Shown here one piece after another: positions 27,523 to 35,752 of a stretch of 64,000 bases of DNA. This stretch comes from Archangium primigenium (GTDB taxonomy: Bacteria > Myxococcota > Myxococcia > Myxococcales > Myxococcaceae): the NCBI RefSeq assembly GCF_016904885.1, contig NZ_JADWYI010000001.1, positions 124,001 to 188,000 of the forward strand, read 5' to 3'. The number at the start of each line of letters is the position of its first letter. The stretch's first letter is position 1. Both the position numbers and the translations under genes were made by a program. The notes beneath the pieces are model-generated. The model was not told the DNA's origin. It worked only from the letters and a program-made list of their open reading frames with translations, and did no database searches.

Positions 27523-28143
27523 TTACACCACCTGCCCCCCTGGCGTCACGGATTCCACGGTTCGGCGGGGCTGGAACGAGTCCAGCAAGAGCAGGCCCAC
27601 CCCCACGCAGATGGCCACGTCCGCCACGTTGAAGGTCGGCCAGCGCATGCCGGGCTGGTTGCGCCAGTGCCAGTCGATGAAGTCGATGACGTAGCCGCGC
27701 ACCAGCCGGTCCACGAAGTTGCCCAGCGCCCCGCCCGTGACGAGCGCCAGCGCCCAGCGCGCCGCCCGCTGCCCCGGCTCCAGTTGCCGGTACATGGAGA
27801 AGATGAAGCCCAGGGCCACCACGCTCACCAGGTGGAAGAAGGGCCGCCGGACGTTCTCCGGCAGGGTGGAGAACAAGCCCCACGCCGCGCCCGGGTTCTC
27901 CACGTAGCGAAAGTGCCAGTAGTCCTCGATGAAGCGGTAGGGCCGCGTGGAGCGCCGCCAGGCCCCCTCCACCGGCGGATCATTGTCGAGGTTGCGCTCG
28001 GACAAGAAGCCCTCGACCCGCGCCAGTCCCGAGCGCCCGTCCAGGGCCTCGGTGAGCCGGGACACCGCCAGATATTTGGTCACCTGGTCGACGGCGAGCG
28101 TCGCGAGGCTCACGAGGAGGAGGACACGAAAGCGGTTCGCCAT
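27523..28143 (-). CDS. lspA: lipoprotein signal peptidase (type II), copy 2
   Basis: 206 residues from ATG 28143. MANRFRVLLLVSLATLAVDQVTKYLAV, YVENPGAAWGLFSTLP, GGALGNFVDRLVRGYVIDFIDW and WPTFNVADVAICVG show the same core and both catalytic Asp residues as copy 1, but overall similarity is only moderate (perhaps 45% by eye), so this is an old paralogue, not a recent duplication. The extracytoplasmic insert differs most (SERNLDNDPPVEGAWRRSTR). First gene of lspA-lspA-lgt. Duplicate LspA genes in myxobacteria are known to give self-resistance to the LspA inhibitor myxovirescin (antibiotic TA), so substrate preference or inhibitor tolerance may differ. Confidence 0.9.
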   Translation of the reverse strand: MANRFRVLLLVSLATLAVDQVTKYLAVSRLTEALDGRSGLARVEGFLSERNLDNDPPVEGAWRRSTRPYRFIEDYWHFRYVENPGAAWGLFSTLPENVRRPFFHLVSVVALGFIFSMYRQLEPGQRAARWALALVTGGALGNFVDRLVRGYVIDFIDWHWRNQPGMRWPTFNVADVAICVGVGLLLLDSFQPRRTVESVTPGGQVV

Positions 28144-28257
28144 AGAGGCCCCCACCTCTACCCCGCCCGCCTGGATCCTGACAATCCGCCCCGGGGGTGG
28201 CCGCAGGGCGAGCGGCCTGACTCGCCCGTCCGCCCGAAGTGCGGCATGGTGGGCCCA

Positions 28258-28620
28258 ATGGAGACTGTTGAGCCCCCCGTGACACCGACTCCCAACGAGC
28301 CTTCCAACCGCAGCCTCACGCTCCGCGAGCGCTACGAGCGCTACATGGCGCGCTTCAAGGAATTCATCGCGCGCTACGGCAGGCTGGCCATCGTCGTGCA
28401 CGTGGTGTCCTGCGCCGTGTTCTTCCTGTGCTTCATGGCGCTCATCCGCGCGGGCTTCAAGATCGACAGCGCCGAGGGCTCCGTGGGCGCGTTCGCGGGC
28501 GCCTACGTCATCTACAAGGCCACCCAGATTCCCCGCGCGGCCCTCACCTTCGTCATCACCCCCTTCATCGATCGGCTCATCCGCCGGATCCGGCACCAGG
28601 CACCGCCGCCCGCCCCGTGA
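28258..28620 (+). CDS. DUF1279/FAM210-like membrane protein
   Basis: About 120 residues from ATG 28258 (an ATG at 28246 would add four). SLTLRERYERYMARFKEFIARYGRLAIVVHVVSCAVFFLCFMALIRAG is a charged helix running into one transmembrane helix; a second hydrophobic patch GAFAGAYVIYKATQIPRAALTFVITPFIDRLIRR follows. The YGRLAIVVHVV...SCAVF / YKATQIPRAALTF pattern matches the DUF1279 domain known from FAM210 mitochondrial proteins. Function in bacteria unknown. Its stop codon overlaps the GTG start of the Mut7-C gene (GTGA), indicating coupled translation. Confidence 0.75.
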   Translation: METVEPPVTPTPNEPSNRSLTLRERYERYMARFKEFIARYGRLAIVVHVVSCAVFFLCFMALIRAGFKIDSAEGSVGAFAGAYVIYKATQIPRAALTFVITPFIDRLIRRIRHQAPPPAP

Positions 28621-29360
28621 GCCTCGTCACGCTGCGCTTTCACGGGCCCCTCAACGACTTCCTGTCCCCCGAGCGGCGCGGCACGGCCTTCCCCCACCCC
28701 CTGCCGGGCCCGTGCTCGGTGAAAGATCTCGTCGAGTCGCTCGGTCCCCCCCACCCCGAGGTGGATGCCGTGTGCGTGGACGGCCAGCCCGTGGGCTTCG
28801 GCCACCGCGTGCGGCCCGGGGAGTGGCTCGACGTGCACCCCGCCCCCGCGCCGCCCGAGGTGCCCCCCGAGGCCCGCCTGGGTCCCCCGCCCCTTCCCGA
28901 GCCCCGCTTCCTGCTCGACGTGGGGCTCGGACGGCTCGCGGGCCTGTTGCGCATGCTCGGCTTCGACACCGTGTGGCGCAACGACTTCGCGGACGCGGAG
29001 CTCGCCCGGCGCTCGCACGACGAGCGGCGCATCCTGCTCACCCGGGACCTGGGCGTGCTCAAGCGCGCCGAGGTCGCGTACGGCTACTTCCCCCGCGAGA
29101 CGGACCCGTCGCGGCAGCTCGTGGAGGTGGCGCGGCGCCACGGGCTCACCGCGTGCATGCGGCCCTTCTCGCGCTGCATGGCCTGCAACGCGCCGCTCGT
29201 GGAGGCCCCGCTCGCGGAGGTGCACGAGCGCGTGCCCGAGCACGTCCGGGCCACGCACACCCGCTTCCAGCGGTGCACCGGCTGCCCGCGCGTCTTCTGG
29301 GCCGGCTCGCACCACACGCGCATGCTCGCCGTGATCGACGCGCTGCGCGCCGCCGTCTAG
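28617..29360 (+). CDS. Mut7-C RNase-domain protein with ThiS/ubiquitin-like N-terminus
   Basis: 247 residues from GTG 28617. Residues 1-80 are a beta-grasp domain (SLVTLRFHGPLNDFLSPERRG...VDAVCVDGQPVGFGHRVRPGEWLDVHP). After a Pro linker comes the Mut7-C domain: FLLDVGLGRLAGLLRMLGFDTVWRNDF (PIN-like Asp), RILLTRDLGVLKR, and a zinc ribbon with two Cys pairs (SRCMACN and QRCTGCPRVFW). This family is predicted to be an RNA-cleaving PIN-type nuclease; targets are unknown. Soluble, probably cytoplasmic. Ends tail-to-tail with the LysR gene with a 4-base overlap. Confidence 0.88.
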   Translation: MSLVTLRFHGPLNDFLSPERRGTAFPHPLPGPCSVKDLVESLGPPHPEVDAVCVDGQPVGFGHRVRPGEWLDVHPAPAPPEVPPEARLGPPPLPEPRFLLDVGLGRLAGLLRMLGFDTVWRNDFADAELARRSHDERRILLTRDLGVLKRAEVAYGYFPRETDPSRQLVEVARRHGLTACMRPFSRCMACNAPLVEAPLAEVHERVPEHVRATHTRFQRCTGCPRVFWAGSHHTRMLAVIDALRAAV

Positions 29361-30256
29361 CCCTCCAGCAGCCAGTCGCGCACCGCGAGGAAGCGCGCCG
29401 TGGGGGCCGCCGCCTTGCGCCACGCCACCCACAGCGTGCCCCGGGGCCGCCGCGAGGAGCGCCGCTCCGGCTCGAGCACCTCCACGCGCCCCGCGCGCAC
29501 CGCGGGCTCCACCAGGTAGTCCGGCAGCACCGCGATGCCCATGCCCGCCTCCGCCAGCGCCAGCATCTCGTCCAGGTTCGCGATGCGGCACACCACCCGC
29601 TCCGGCGCCCGCTCCCGCGCCCCGAACGCCGCGCGCCACCACGGCGCCAGCATCGCCAGGTCCGCGTCGAACGCGATGAAGCGGTGCGCCTGGAAGTCCC
29701 GCGCGCTCCGGGGCACGCCCCACCGCTCCACGTAGGCCGGCGCCGCCACCGCCACGAAGCCCTCCTGCGCCACCGGCCGCGTCTCCAGCCCCGGCGCCTC
29801 CGGCAACAGGCCGAGGATGCCCAGGTCCAGCTCCCCGTCCAGGAGCCGCCGCGCCACCCGGCTCGGCACGTCGAAGCGCACGTCCAGCCGCAGTTCCGGA
29901 TGGCGCTCCAACAGGCCCGGCAGCCGCGGCCGCAGCCAGTAGCGGAAGAAGGGCCACGGGCCCCCGAGCGACACCTCACCCCGCACCGCGCGCTGGGCCT
30001 CGCCCGCCGCCTCCAGCGCCGCGTCCAGCGCCGGCAAGTGCTCGCCCAGGCGGGCCACCAGCGCCTCCCCCGCCGCCGTGAGCCGCGCCCGCCGCCCCAC
30101 CCGCTCGAACAGCACCACGCCCAGCCGCGCCTCCAGCGCCTTGAGCTGCTGCCCCACCGCCGAGGCCGTGATGCCCAACCGCGCCGCCGCCGCGGCGTGC
30201 GTCCCCGCCCGGCTCACCTCCCACAGCGTCCACAGGGCCTCGCGATTGCCAAGCAT
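29357..30256 (-). CDS. LysR-family transcriptional regulator
   Basis: 299 residues. N-terminal winged helix-turn-helix (about 5-62: LWTLWEVSRAGTHAAAAARLGITASAVGQQLKALEARLGVVLFER) and a C-terminal periplasmic-binding-fold effector domain (about 90-290: LPGLLERHPELRLDVRFDV, GELDLGILGLLPEAPG, LALAEAGMGIAVLPDYLV). Cytoplasmic DNA-binding regulator. Divergent from the DJ-1/PfpI gene with 103 bases between starts, the usual layout for a LysR protein and its target; effector unknown. Confidence 0.9.
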   Translation of the reverse strand: MLGNREALWTLWEVSRAGTHAAAAARLGITASAVGQQLKALEARLGVVLFERVGRRARLTAAGEALVARLGEHLPALDAALEAAGEAQRAVRGEVSLGGPWPFFRYWLRPRLPGLLERHPELRLDVRFDVPSRVARRLLDGELDLGILGLLPEAPGLETRPVAQEGFVAVAAPAYVERWGVPRSARDFQAHRFIAFDADLAMLAPWWRAAFGARERAPERVVCRIANLDEMLALAEAGMGIAVLPDYLVEPAVRAGRVEVLEPERRSSRRPRGTLWVAWRKAAAPTARFLAVRDWLLEG

Positions 30257-30274
30257 GGCTTCACTTTATGGCAA
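30246..30274. promoter_or_regulatory. candidate LysR-family operator dyad
   Basis: TTGCCA (30246-30251) and TGGCAA (30269-30274) are inverted copies separated by 17 bases, straddling the lysR start codon in the divergent lysR/DJ-1 region. Spacing is wider than the classical T-N11-A box, so the match is suggestive only. Confidence 0.3.
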
Positions 30275-30359
30275 GAGCCCCTCGGTTTTCTTGGGAACGG
30301 GCCCGGGGTACTTCTTCGTCCATCGCAGCGCCCCACCCCGGGGCACGAGGGAGAAACCC

Positions 30360-31085
30360 ATGAAGATCCTGGCCGCCATGAAGATCCTGCTCATCGTCAC
30401 CAGCCACTCGCAGTTCGGCAACACCGGGGAGCCCACCGGCTACTGGCTGGAGGAGCTCGCCGCCCCCTACGAGGCCTTCGTCGAGGCGGGCGCCCAGGTG
30501 GACATCGCCTCGCCCGAGGGCGGCAAGGCCCCCGTGGACCCGCGCAGCCAGCAGGAGCCCACCGACGCCACGAAGGCCTTCCTCGCGGACGGCGCGGCCC
30601 AGAAGAAGGCCGCCCAGACGCTGAAGATCTCCGACGTGAAGGAGCGCTACGACGCCTACTTCGTGGTGGGCGGCCACGGCGTGATGTGGGACCTGGCCAC
30701 GTCCGCGCCCGTGCACACGCTCCTGTCCAAGGGCTACGCGCGGGGCTCGGTGGTGGCGGCGGTGTGCCACGGCCCGGCGGCGCTGGTGGGCGTGAAGGGC
30801 CCGGACGGCGAGCCGCTCGTGAAGGGCAAGCGCGTGGCGGCCTTCAGCAACGCCGAGGAGACGGCGGCCAAGTTCGACACCGTCGTCCCCTTCGCCCTGG
30901 AGACGCGCATCCGGGAGCTGGGCGCGCGCTACGAGTCCGGCCCGATGTGGCAGAGCTTCGCGGTGCGGGATGGTCGGCTCGTCACCGGGCAGAACCCCGC
31001 CTCGTCCGCCGCCGCCGCGCGTGAGGTCATCGCGGCATTGACCGAGAAGGCGGGCGAGAAGAAGGCCGAGGCGAAGAAGAAGTAA
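30360..31085 (+). CDS. DJ-1/PfpI family protein (type 1 glutamine amidotransferase-like)
   Basis: 241 residues from ATG 30360 (GAGGGAG about 10 bases upstream; ATG 30378 is an alternative). Alpha/beta core with KILLIVTSHSQFGNTGEPTG, DIASPEGGKAPVDPRS, YDAYFVVGGHGVMWDL and nucleophile elbow VVAAVCHGPAALVGV with the catalytic Cys in CHG. The GGHG/CHGP pair matches Hsp31-like DJ-1 members, reported as glyoxalases/deglycases or chaperones; which applies is not visible. Ends in a Lys/Glu-rich tail (EKAGEKKAEAKKK). Probably controlled by the divergent LysR gene. Confidence 0.88.
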   Translation: MKILAAMKILLIVTSHSQFGNTGEPTGYWLEELAAPYEAFVEAGAQVDIASPEGGKAPVDPRSQQEPTDATKAFLADGAAQKKAAQTLKISDVKERYDAYFVVGGHGVMWDLATSAPVHTLLSKGYARGSVVAAVCHGPAALVGVKGPDGEPLVKGKRVAAFSNAEETAAKFDTVVPFALETRIRELGARYESGPMWQSFAVRDGRLVTGQNPASSAAAAREVIAALTEKAGEKKAEAKKK

Positions 31086-31157
31086 GGGCCCCTCTCCGGG
31101 GCGGGGACGATGACGCACCGTTCCGCGAGCCCTTCTCGCGTAACATCCCCGCCCCCC

Positions 31158-32321
31158 ATGAGACGACCCCTCCTCCTGCTGTCCCTGTTGCCCCTGTTGG
31201 CTGGCTGCGAATGGGTGGCCAACCCCATGAAGTACACCCGGGAGGACGTGCCGCGCTTCAAGGCCCACGCGGCGCACCCCGAGCCCAATCCCCGTCCCAC
31301 CGCGCTCAAGGTGATGACGTGGAACGTGAAGTACGGCGCGTGCCGGATCGACTTCTGGTTCGACTTCTGGGGCGACCGCGTGCAGATGACGCCCACCGAG
31401 GTGGATGACTGCCTCACCCGCGTGGCCGCGCTCATCCGCGAGTACGACCCGGACCTGCTCATGCTGGAGGAGATCGAGGTCGACTCGCGCCGCAGCGCCT
31501 ACGTGGACCAGGTGCGCTACCTCCTGGAGAACACGAACCTGCGCTACGGGGCCTACATGTCCACGTGGAACGCGCGCTACGTGCCCTCCGAGGGCGTGGG
31601 CCGCATGGACCTGGGCAACGCCATCCTCTCGCGCTACCCCATCACCCGCGCCGAGCGCATCCGCCAGAAGGACCGCACGGATCAGGATCCGCTCACGGAG
31701 ACCTTCTACCTCAAGCGCGGCATCGGCCGCGTCGAGGTGGACGTGGGCGAGGGCCGCACGCTCGCCGCCTACGTGGTGCACACCGAGGCCTATGACCAGG
31801 ACGGCACCAAGCAGCAGCACATCCAGCAGATCCACGACGTGGTGCGCGCGGAGACGCTGCCCTGGGTGCTCGGAGGCGACCTCAACGAGCTGCCCCCGGT
31901 GTGCGACGAGCGCGCGGCGCCCGGCACGCCGGACTCCTGCGAGGGCAAGCTCAAGCTGTCCGGCTTCCTCGACGAGCGCGCGAGCAGCATCGGCACCGAC
32001 TTCGAGCAGCCGCCCTACACGCCCAGCGTCATGAAGCAGTACTACGACGACTTCGAGCCCTCCATCCCCCTGAGCCGCTACGGCGTGGGCGAGGAGAACC
32101 AGCGGCGCTACTTCACGCACTCCACCCTCGGCCCGGACGTGGTCAACGAGCAGGGCGAGCCCGGCGACTGGAACCGCACGCTCGACTACCTCTTCGTGCG
32201 CAAGGGCGAGACGTGGACAGACACGGGCGTGCTCCAGAGACCCAACGACATGGGCATCCAGTCCGACCCCCTGCGCCTGTCCGACCACGCCCCCGTGGTG
32301 GGCACCTGGAGGCTGCCATGA
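31158..32321 (+). CDS. lipoprotein with endonuclease/exonuclease/phosphatase fold
   Basis: 387 residues from ATG 31158. MRRPLLLLSLLPLLAGC is a clear lipoprotein signal (Cys17). EEP motifs: KVMTWNVKYGA (Asn), LLMLEEIEVDS (Glu), GNAILSRYPI, AYVVHTEAYD, VLGGDLNELPP (Asp-Leu-Asn) and LRLSDHAPVVG (terminal Asp-His). All catalytic positions are present, so it should be an active, membrane-tethered, extracytoplasmic phosphodiesterase or nuclease. It is unrelated in detail to the EEP gene at 4841 (no DUF4082). Coupled by ATGA overlap to the following gene. Confidence 0.88.
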   Translation: MRRPLLLLSLLPLLAGCEWVANPMKYTREDVPRFKAHAAHPEPNPRPTALKVMTWNVKYGACRIDFWFDFWGDRVQMTPTEVDDCLTRVAALIREYDPDLLMLEEIEVDSRRSAYVDQVRYLLENTNLRYGAYMSTWNARYVPSEGVGRMDLGNAILSRYPITRAERIRQKDRTDQDPLTETFYLKRGIGRVEVDVGEGRTLAAYVVHTEAYDQDGTKQQHIQQIHDVVRAETLPWVLGGDLNELPPVCDERAAPGTPDSCEGKLKLSGFLDERASSIGTDFEQPPYTPSVMKQYYDDFEPSIPLSRYGVGEENQRRYFTHSTLGPDVVNEQGEPGDWNRTLDYLFVRKGETWTDTGVLQRPNDMGIQSDPLRLSDHAPVVGTWRLP

Positions 32322-33160
32322 AGGCCGCGCTGCTGGCCGTGCTGCTCACCGCGGGCCTCGCCTCCGCGCAGACCCTGCCCGCGCGGAATACCGCGGACGT
32401 GGGCCCCCGGGGCTCGTGGAGCGTGGGCGTGTTCAACCCCCTGCGCTTCTCCCCGCTGGACGGCGTGGAGTTCGAGACCCACCCGCTCACCTTCTTCGTG
32501 GCGCCCAACGTGGACGCCCGCGTGGCGCTGCTGCGCTCCTCGCTGCGCCTGACGGCCGAGGCCGGTCTGAGCCTGCCCACCTTCGGGCTGCGCCTGACCA
32601 AGGGCTACCTCTTCCCGCTGTGGGCCACGAGCGACAACGACATCGGCTGGATGCTCATCCCCCGCCTGGGCCTCGTGCTCTCCGGGGATGCCTCGCCGCG
32701 CGGGGTGTGGACCGTCACGGCGGACGCGGCCTTCCGGGTGAAGCTCGGCCCCAACAGCGCCGCGCCCCTCAACACCTACGCGCCCCTGGAGGTGCTGCTC
32801 GCCGCGCCCCTCACCGGCCTGTGCACGCGCGTGGGCGGCGCCTACGACCATGCCCTCACCCGGCGCCTGCGCCTGCGCGGCGAGGTGAACCTCTACCTCA
32901 CCGGCTCCCAGGGAGACCTCTTCGTGTCGGGCCGGGACGTGGGCGCGCTCGCGTCCGTCTCCCCGCTCATCGCCACCGCCCACGTGGGCCTGGACCTGGC
33001 CGTCTTCCGTCACAGCCGCGTGACGCTCGGAGTGTTGTGGGCCAACTCCGACCAGGGCGCCACCCGCCTCACGGTGGGCGCGGATGGCTACAGTGAGCGC
33101 CAGCGCGTGCGCAGCAACGACTTCCTCCCCACCCTGGACTTCATCTGGGCGGGGCTCTGA
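32318..33160 (+). CDS. exported protein, probable outer-membrane beta-barrel
   Basis: 280 residues. MKAALLAVLLTAGLASAQ is a type I signal peptide (cleavage about ASA-Q). The body alternates short amphipathic strands and turns (RSSLRLTAEAGLSLPTFGLRL, GWMLIPRLGLVLSG, RRLRLRGEVNLYLTG, HVGLDLAVFRHSRVTLGVLW) and ends TLDFIWAGL with a terminal aromatic pattern, which suggests a barrel. No family recognised. ATG overlaps the stop of the EEP lipoprotein, so the pair is probably co-expressed. Confidence 0.7.
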   Translation: MKAALLAVLLTAGLASAQTLPARNTADVGPRGSWSVGVFNPLRFSPLDGVEFETHPLTFFVAPNVDARVALLRSSLRLTAEAGLSLPTFGLRLTKGYLFPLWATSDNDIGWMLIPRLGLVLSGDASPRGVWTVTADAAFRVKLGPNSAAPLNTYAPLEVLLAAPLTGLCTRVGGAYDHALTRRLRLRGEVNLYLTGSQGDLFVSGRDVGALASVSPLIATAHVGLDLAVFRHSRVTLGVLWANSDQGATRLTVGADGYSERQRVRSNDFLPTLDFIWAGL

Positions 33161-33190
33161 CGCCGCGGCACACCCTCCCGGAGACAGCCC

Positions 33191-34438
33191 ATGAGCACCC
33201 AGTCCCAGCCGCACCGCACGTTCGGTCCCGACTTCGTCCTCGATCTGGAAGACCCCGCCTACATCCAGAACCCCTACCCCACCTACCAGTGGCTCCGGGA
33301 GCACGCGCCCGCCTACCGCTGGCGCGCCCATGCCGACGCCGTGGTCTTCACCCGGCACCCGGACGTGCGGGCGCTCGTCTTCGACCGCCGCTTCACCAAT
33401 GACTACCGGCAGTGGGAGTTCGCCCAGGAGGCGCGCTGGCCGGCCGAGCACGCCGAGTACAAGGCGGTCATCGACCACGGGCTGTTCGCGCTGTCGGACG
33501 AGAACCACCTCCGGGTGCGCAAGCTCGTCAGTGGCGCCTTCACCCCCCGCGCCGCCGAGCGGATGCGCGGGGAGGTGCAGGCCACGGTGGACCACCTCAT
33601 CGACACCCACGCGCGGGGGCCTCGCTTCAACCTCACCGCCATCACCGAGTCGCTGCCCATCACCGTCATCAGCGACATGCTCAAGATTCCCACGGAGCTG
33701 CGCGCGGACTTCCGCGAGTTCGGCCTCGCCGTGGTGCGCAGCTCCATCCTCTTCAACAACGCCGAGCGGATGTTCGAGCTCATCGCGCCCATGCCGCGCT
33801 GGCTGGGCATGCTCCGGGGCGTCATCGAGGCGCGCCGGGCCCAACCGCTCGAGAATGATCTGCTCAGCACGCTCATCGCCGCGCAGGAGGAGGGCCACAA
33901 GCTCTCGGAGATCGAGCTCATCTCCATCGTCCAGGCGATGATCGCCGCGGGCTCGGACACCACGGTGCACGCGGCCAACTGGGCCTTCCACACCCTGCTC
34001 ACGCACCCGGACCAGCTCGCGCTCCTGCGCGCCGAGCCCACGCTGCTGCGCAACGCCGTCGAGGAGTGTCTGCGCTACGACCTGTTCGGCAAGACGGGGG
34101 TGCCGCGCTTCGCCAAGGAGGCCCTGGAGTTCGCGGGCGTGGCGCTGCGCAAGGGCCAGATGGTCATCCCGCACATCCCCGCCGCGCTGCGCGACGGCGA
34201 GGTCTTCGCCGAGCCGGACCGGTTCGACATCCGCCGCGACGTGAGCCAGACCATCGCCTTCGGAGGCGGCCAGCACTTCTGCCTGGGCGCCGCCGTGGCC
34301 CGGATGCAGTTGGACACCGTCATCGGCACGATCGTGCGGCGCTTCCCCACGATGAAGCTCGCGGACAAGCCCGAGTTCCAGCCCCACCCGCTCATGCGCG
34401 CCATGAGCCGGTTGGACGTCACGGTGGACGGCGCGTGA
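33191..34438 (+). CDS. cytochrome P450 (bacterial soluble type)
   Basis: 415 residues, typical soluble class I length. I-helix MIAAGSDTTVHA, K-helix EECLR, and heme loop FGGGQHFCLGAAVARMQ with the axial Cys. N-terminus PDFVLDLEDPAYIQNPYPTYQWLREHAP is the usual opening; no membrane segment. Uses electrons from a ferredoxin partner not encoded nearby. Substrate unknown; distinct from the P450 at 35749. Its stop overlaps the GTG start of the YjbR-like gene. Confidence 0.93.
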   Translation: MSTQSQPHRTFGPDFVLDLEDPAYIQNPYPTYQWLREHAPAYRWRAHADAVVFTRHPDVRALVFDRRFTNDYRQWEFAQEARWPAEHAEYKAVIDHGLFALSDENHLRVRKLVSGAFTPRAAERMRGEVQATVDHLIDTHARGPRFNLTAITESLPITVISDMLKIPTELRADFREFGLAVVRSSILFNNAERMFELIAPMPRWLGMLRGVIEARRAQPLENDLLSTLIAAQEEGHKLSEIELISIVQAMIAAGSDTTVHAANWAFHTLLTHPDQLALLRAEPTLLRNAVEECLRYDLFGKTGVPRFAKEALEFAGVALRKGQMVIPHIPAALRDGEVFAEPDRFDIRRDVSQTIAFGGGQHFCLGAAVARMQLDTVIGTIVRRFPTMKLADKPEFQPHPLMRAMSRLDVTVDGA

Positions 34439-34803
34439 CCCCCGCGCTCGAGCGCGTCCGGGCGCTCTGCCTCGCGCTGCCGGAGACCACGGAGCGGCCG
34501 AGCCACGGCGCGCCCACGTTCTTCATCCGCGACAAGAAGACGTTCGTGAGCTTCCTGGACCACCACCACGACGATGGGCGGCTGGCGCTATGGTGCGCCG
34601 CGCCGCCCGGGCTCCAGGCGGACCTGGTGCGCTCGGACCCCGAGCGCTTCTTCGTGCCGCCCTACGTGGGGCACCGCGGCTGGATCGGCGTGCGGCTGGA
34701 CCGGGGCGAGCACTGGGACACCGTGGCCAACCTCATCCGCGAGGCCTGGCTCACGGTGGCGCCCAAGACCCTGCGCGCGAAGCTGCCGCCCCGGACGGGG
34801 TAA
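34435..34803 (+). CDS. MmcQ/YjbR family protein
   Basis: 122 residues from GTG 34435 inside the P450 stop (GTGA). TPALERVRALCLALPETTERPSHGAPTFFI is the family opening, followed by FVSFLDHHHDDGRLALWCAAPPG and FFVPPYVGHRGWIGVRLD, and a helical end. A small cytoplasmic DNA-binding-like fold of unknown function. Coupled translation with P450 is the only clue to role. Confidence 0.85.
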   Translation: MTPALERVRALCLALPETTERPSHGAPTFFIRDKKTFVSFLDHHHDDGRLALWCAAPPGLQADLVRSDPERFFVPPYVGHRGWIGVRLDRGEHWDTVANLIREAWLTVAPKTLRAKLPPRTG

Positions 34804-34828
34804 CGCCCGATCCGGGGAGGCGGGCCGC

Positions 34829-35065
34829 TCACAGGTCGTAACACACGATGCACTGCGCCCAGGTGTCACACGCCGCCTGGTCGCGAATCGGATCCTGGCA
34901 GCTCCGGTTGGCCATCTGGCACCGGGCGGGCGTCGGACACGTCACGCCGACCAATGGCTCCAGGGGAGCCGCCGGGGCCAGATCGGCGCCAGTCGCCGCG
35001 CCCGACATCACCCCCACCACCAACGCCAGGACCATCGACCCCTTCTTCGTCCAGAAGCTCTTCAT
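34829..35065 (-). CDS. small exported Cys-rich protein
   Basis: 78 residues from ATG 35065, preceded by a good GGGAGG site (35072-35077). MKSFWTKKGSMVLALVVGVMSGAATGA is a signal peptide, then a domain of about 50 residues with six Cys (VTC, ARC, RSC, AAC, QCIVC) and a C-terminal YDL. Several similar small Cys-rich exported proteins are common in myxobacteria; function unknown. The 24-base longer frame to 35089 lacks a site. Confidence 0.7.
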   Translation of the reverse strand: MKSFWTKKGSMVLALVVGVMSGAATGADLAPAAPLEPLVGVTCPTPARCQMANRSCQDPIRDQAACDTWAQCIVCYDL

Positions 35066-35071
35066 GATGTA

Positions 35072-35077
35072 CCTCCC
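35072..35077 (-). promoter_or_regulatory. Shine-Dalgarno GGGAGG setting the start at 35065
   Basis: GGGAGG read on the minus strand lies 6 bases before the ATG at 35065 and nowhere near the earlier ATG at 35089, so it decides between the two candidate starts of the small Cys-rich gene. Confidence 0.7.
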
Positions 35078-35161
35078 AAGATGGACCACGCCCGCCCCAC
35101 TCCGTGCGGGGACGGTGGACGCACCATGCGGGAGCAGGCGTGACGGGAGCGTGACGGGCCG

Positions 35162-35752
35162 CTAACCGGTGGCGCGGTCCGTGCGCAGCCCGTCCAGCAG
35201 GACGTCCATCATGTGGGTGAAGATGCGCTCGGTGGACAGGTCCAGCTCCGCCTGGACGTCGGGCCGCAGGAGCTGGTCCACCAGGGTGAGCATCATGCGC
35301 AAGAGCAGCCGCGGCTCCACGTCCGAGCGGAAGGCGCCCGCGCGCACGCCCAGGGTGACCAGCGCGCCGAAGTTGTCCTGCACCGCGCGCCGCCGCACCT
35401 CCAGCAGCGTCTTCCAGAGCGCGGGGGCCTCGCGCTGCAGCTCCTCGAGCGCCCGGGCCCCCCGGTGGTAGTGCCCGGCGATCGTCTTCACGTACAGCCG
35501 CAGCCGCGCGTCGAAGTCCAGGTCCTCGCGATGCCGCAGGCCCGCCAGCTCCTCGCCCACGTCGGCGAAGTACGCGGCGATGACGGCCTCCCCCAGCGCC
35601 TCCTTGCTGGGGAAGACCCGGTAGAGCGTCTTCTTGCTCATGCGCAGCTCGCCGCCCAGGGCCTCCATGGTCATCTGGGAGTAGCCCCGGGTGAGCAACA
35701 GCTCGCGGGCCTTGTCCAGGATGCGGGCGCGCACGTCCTCCACGTCCGTCAT
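35162..35752 (-). CDS. TetR-family transcriptional regulator
   Basis: 196 residues from ATG 35752. N-terminal helix-turn-helix (ILDKARELLLTRGYSQMTMEALGGELRMSKKTLYRVFPSKEALG), then a helical ligand domain (to 190) with no recognisable signature. It is the second gene of a two-gene operon with a P450: P450 stop and this start overlap (ATGA). The long palindrome at 37106-37144 ahead of the P450 is the likely operator, so it should control itself and the P450. Confidence 0.9.
   Translation of the reverse strand: MTDVEDVRARILDKARELLLTRGYSQMTMEALGGELRMSKKTLYRVFPSKEALGEAVIAAYFADVGEELAGLRHREDLDFDARLRLYVKTIAGHYHRGARALEELQREAPALWKTLLEVRRRAVQDNFGALVTLGVRAGAFRSDVEPRLLLRMMLTLVDQLLRPDVQAELDLSTERIFTHMMDVLLDGLRTDRATG

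Noticed and set aside
30246-30274. LysR operator called with confidence
   Set aside because: The 17-base spacer is not the classical T-N11-A layout; listed only as a low-confidence dyad.
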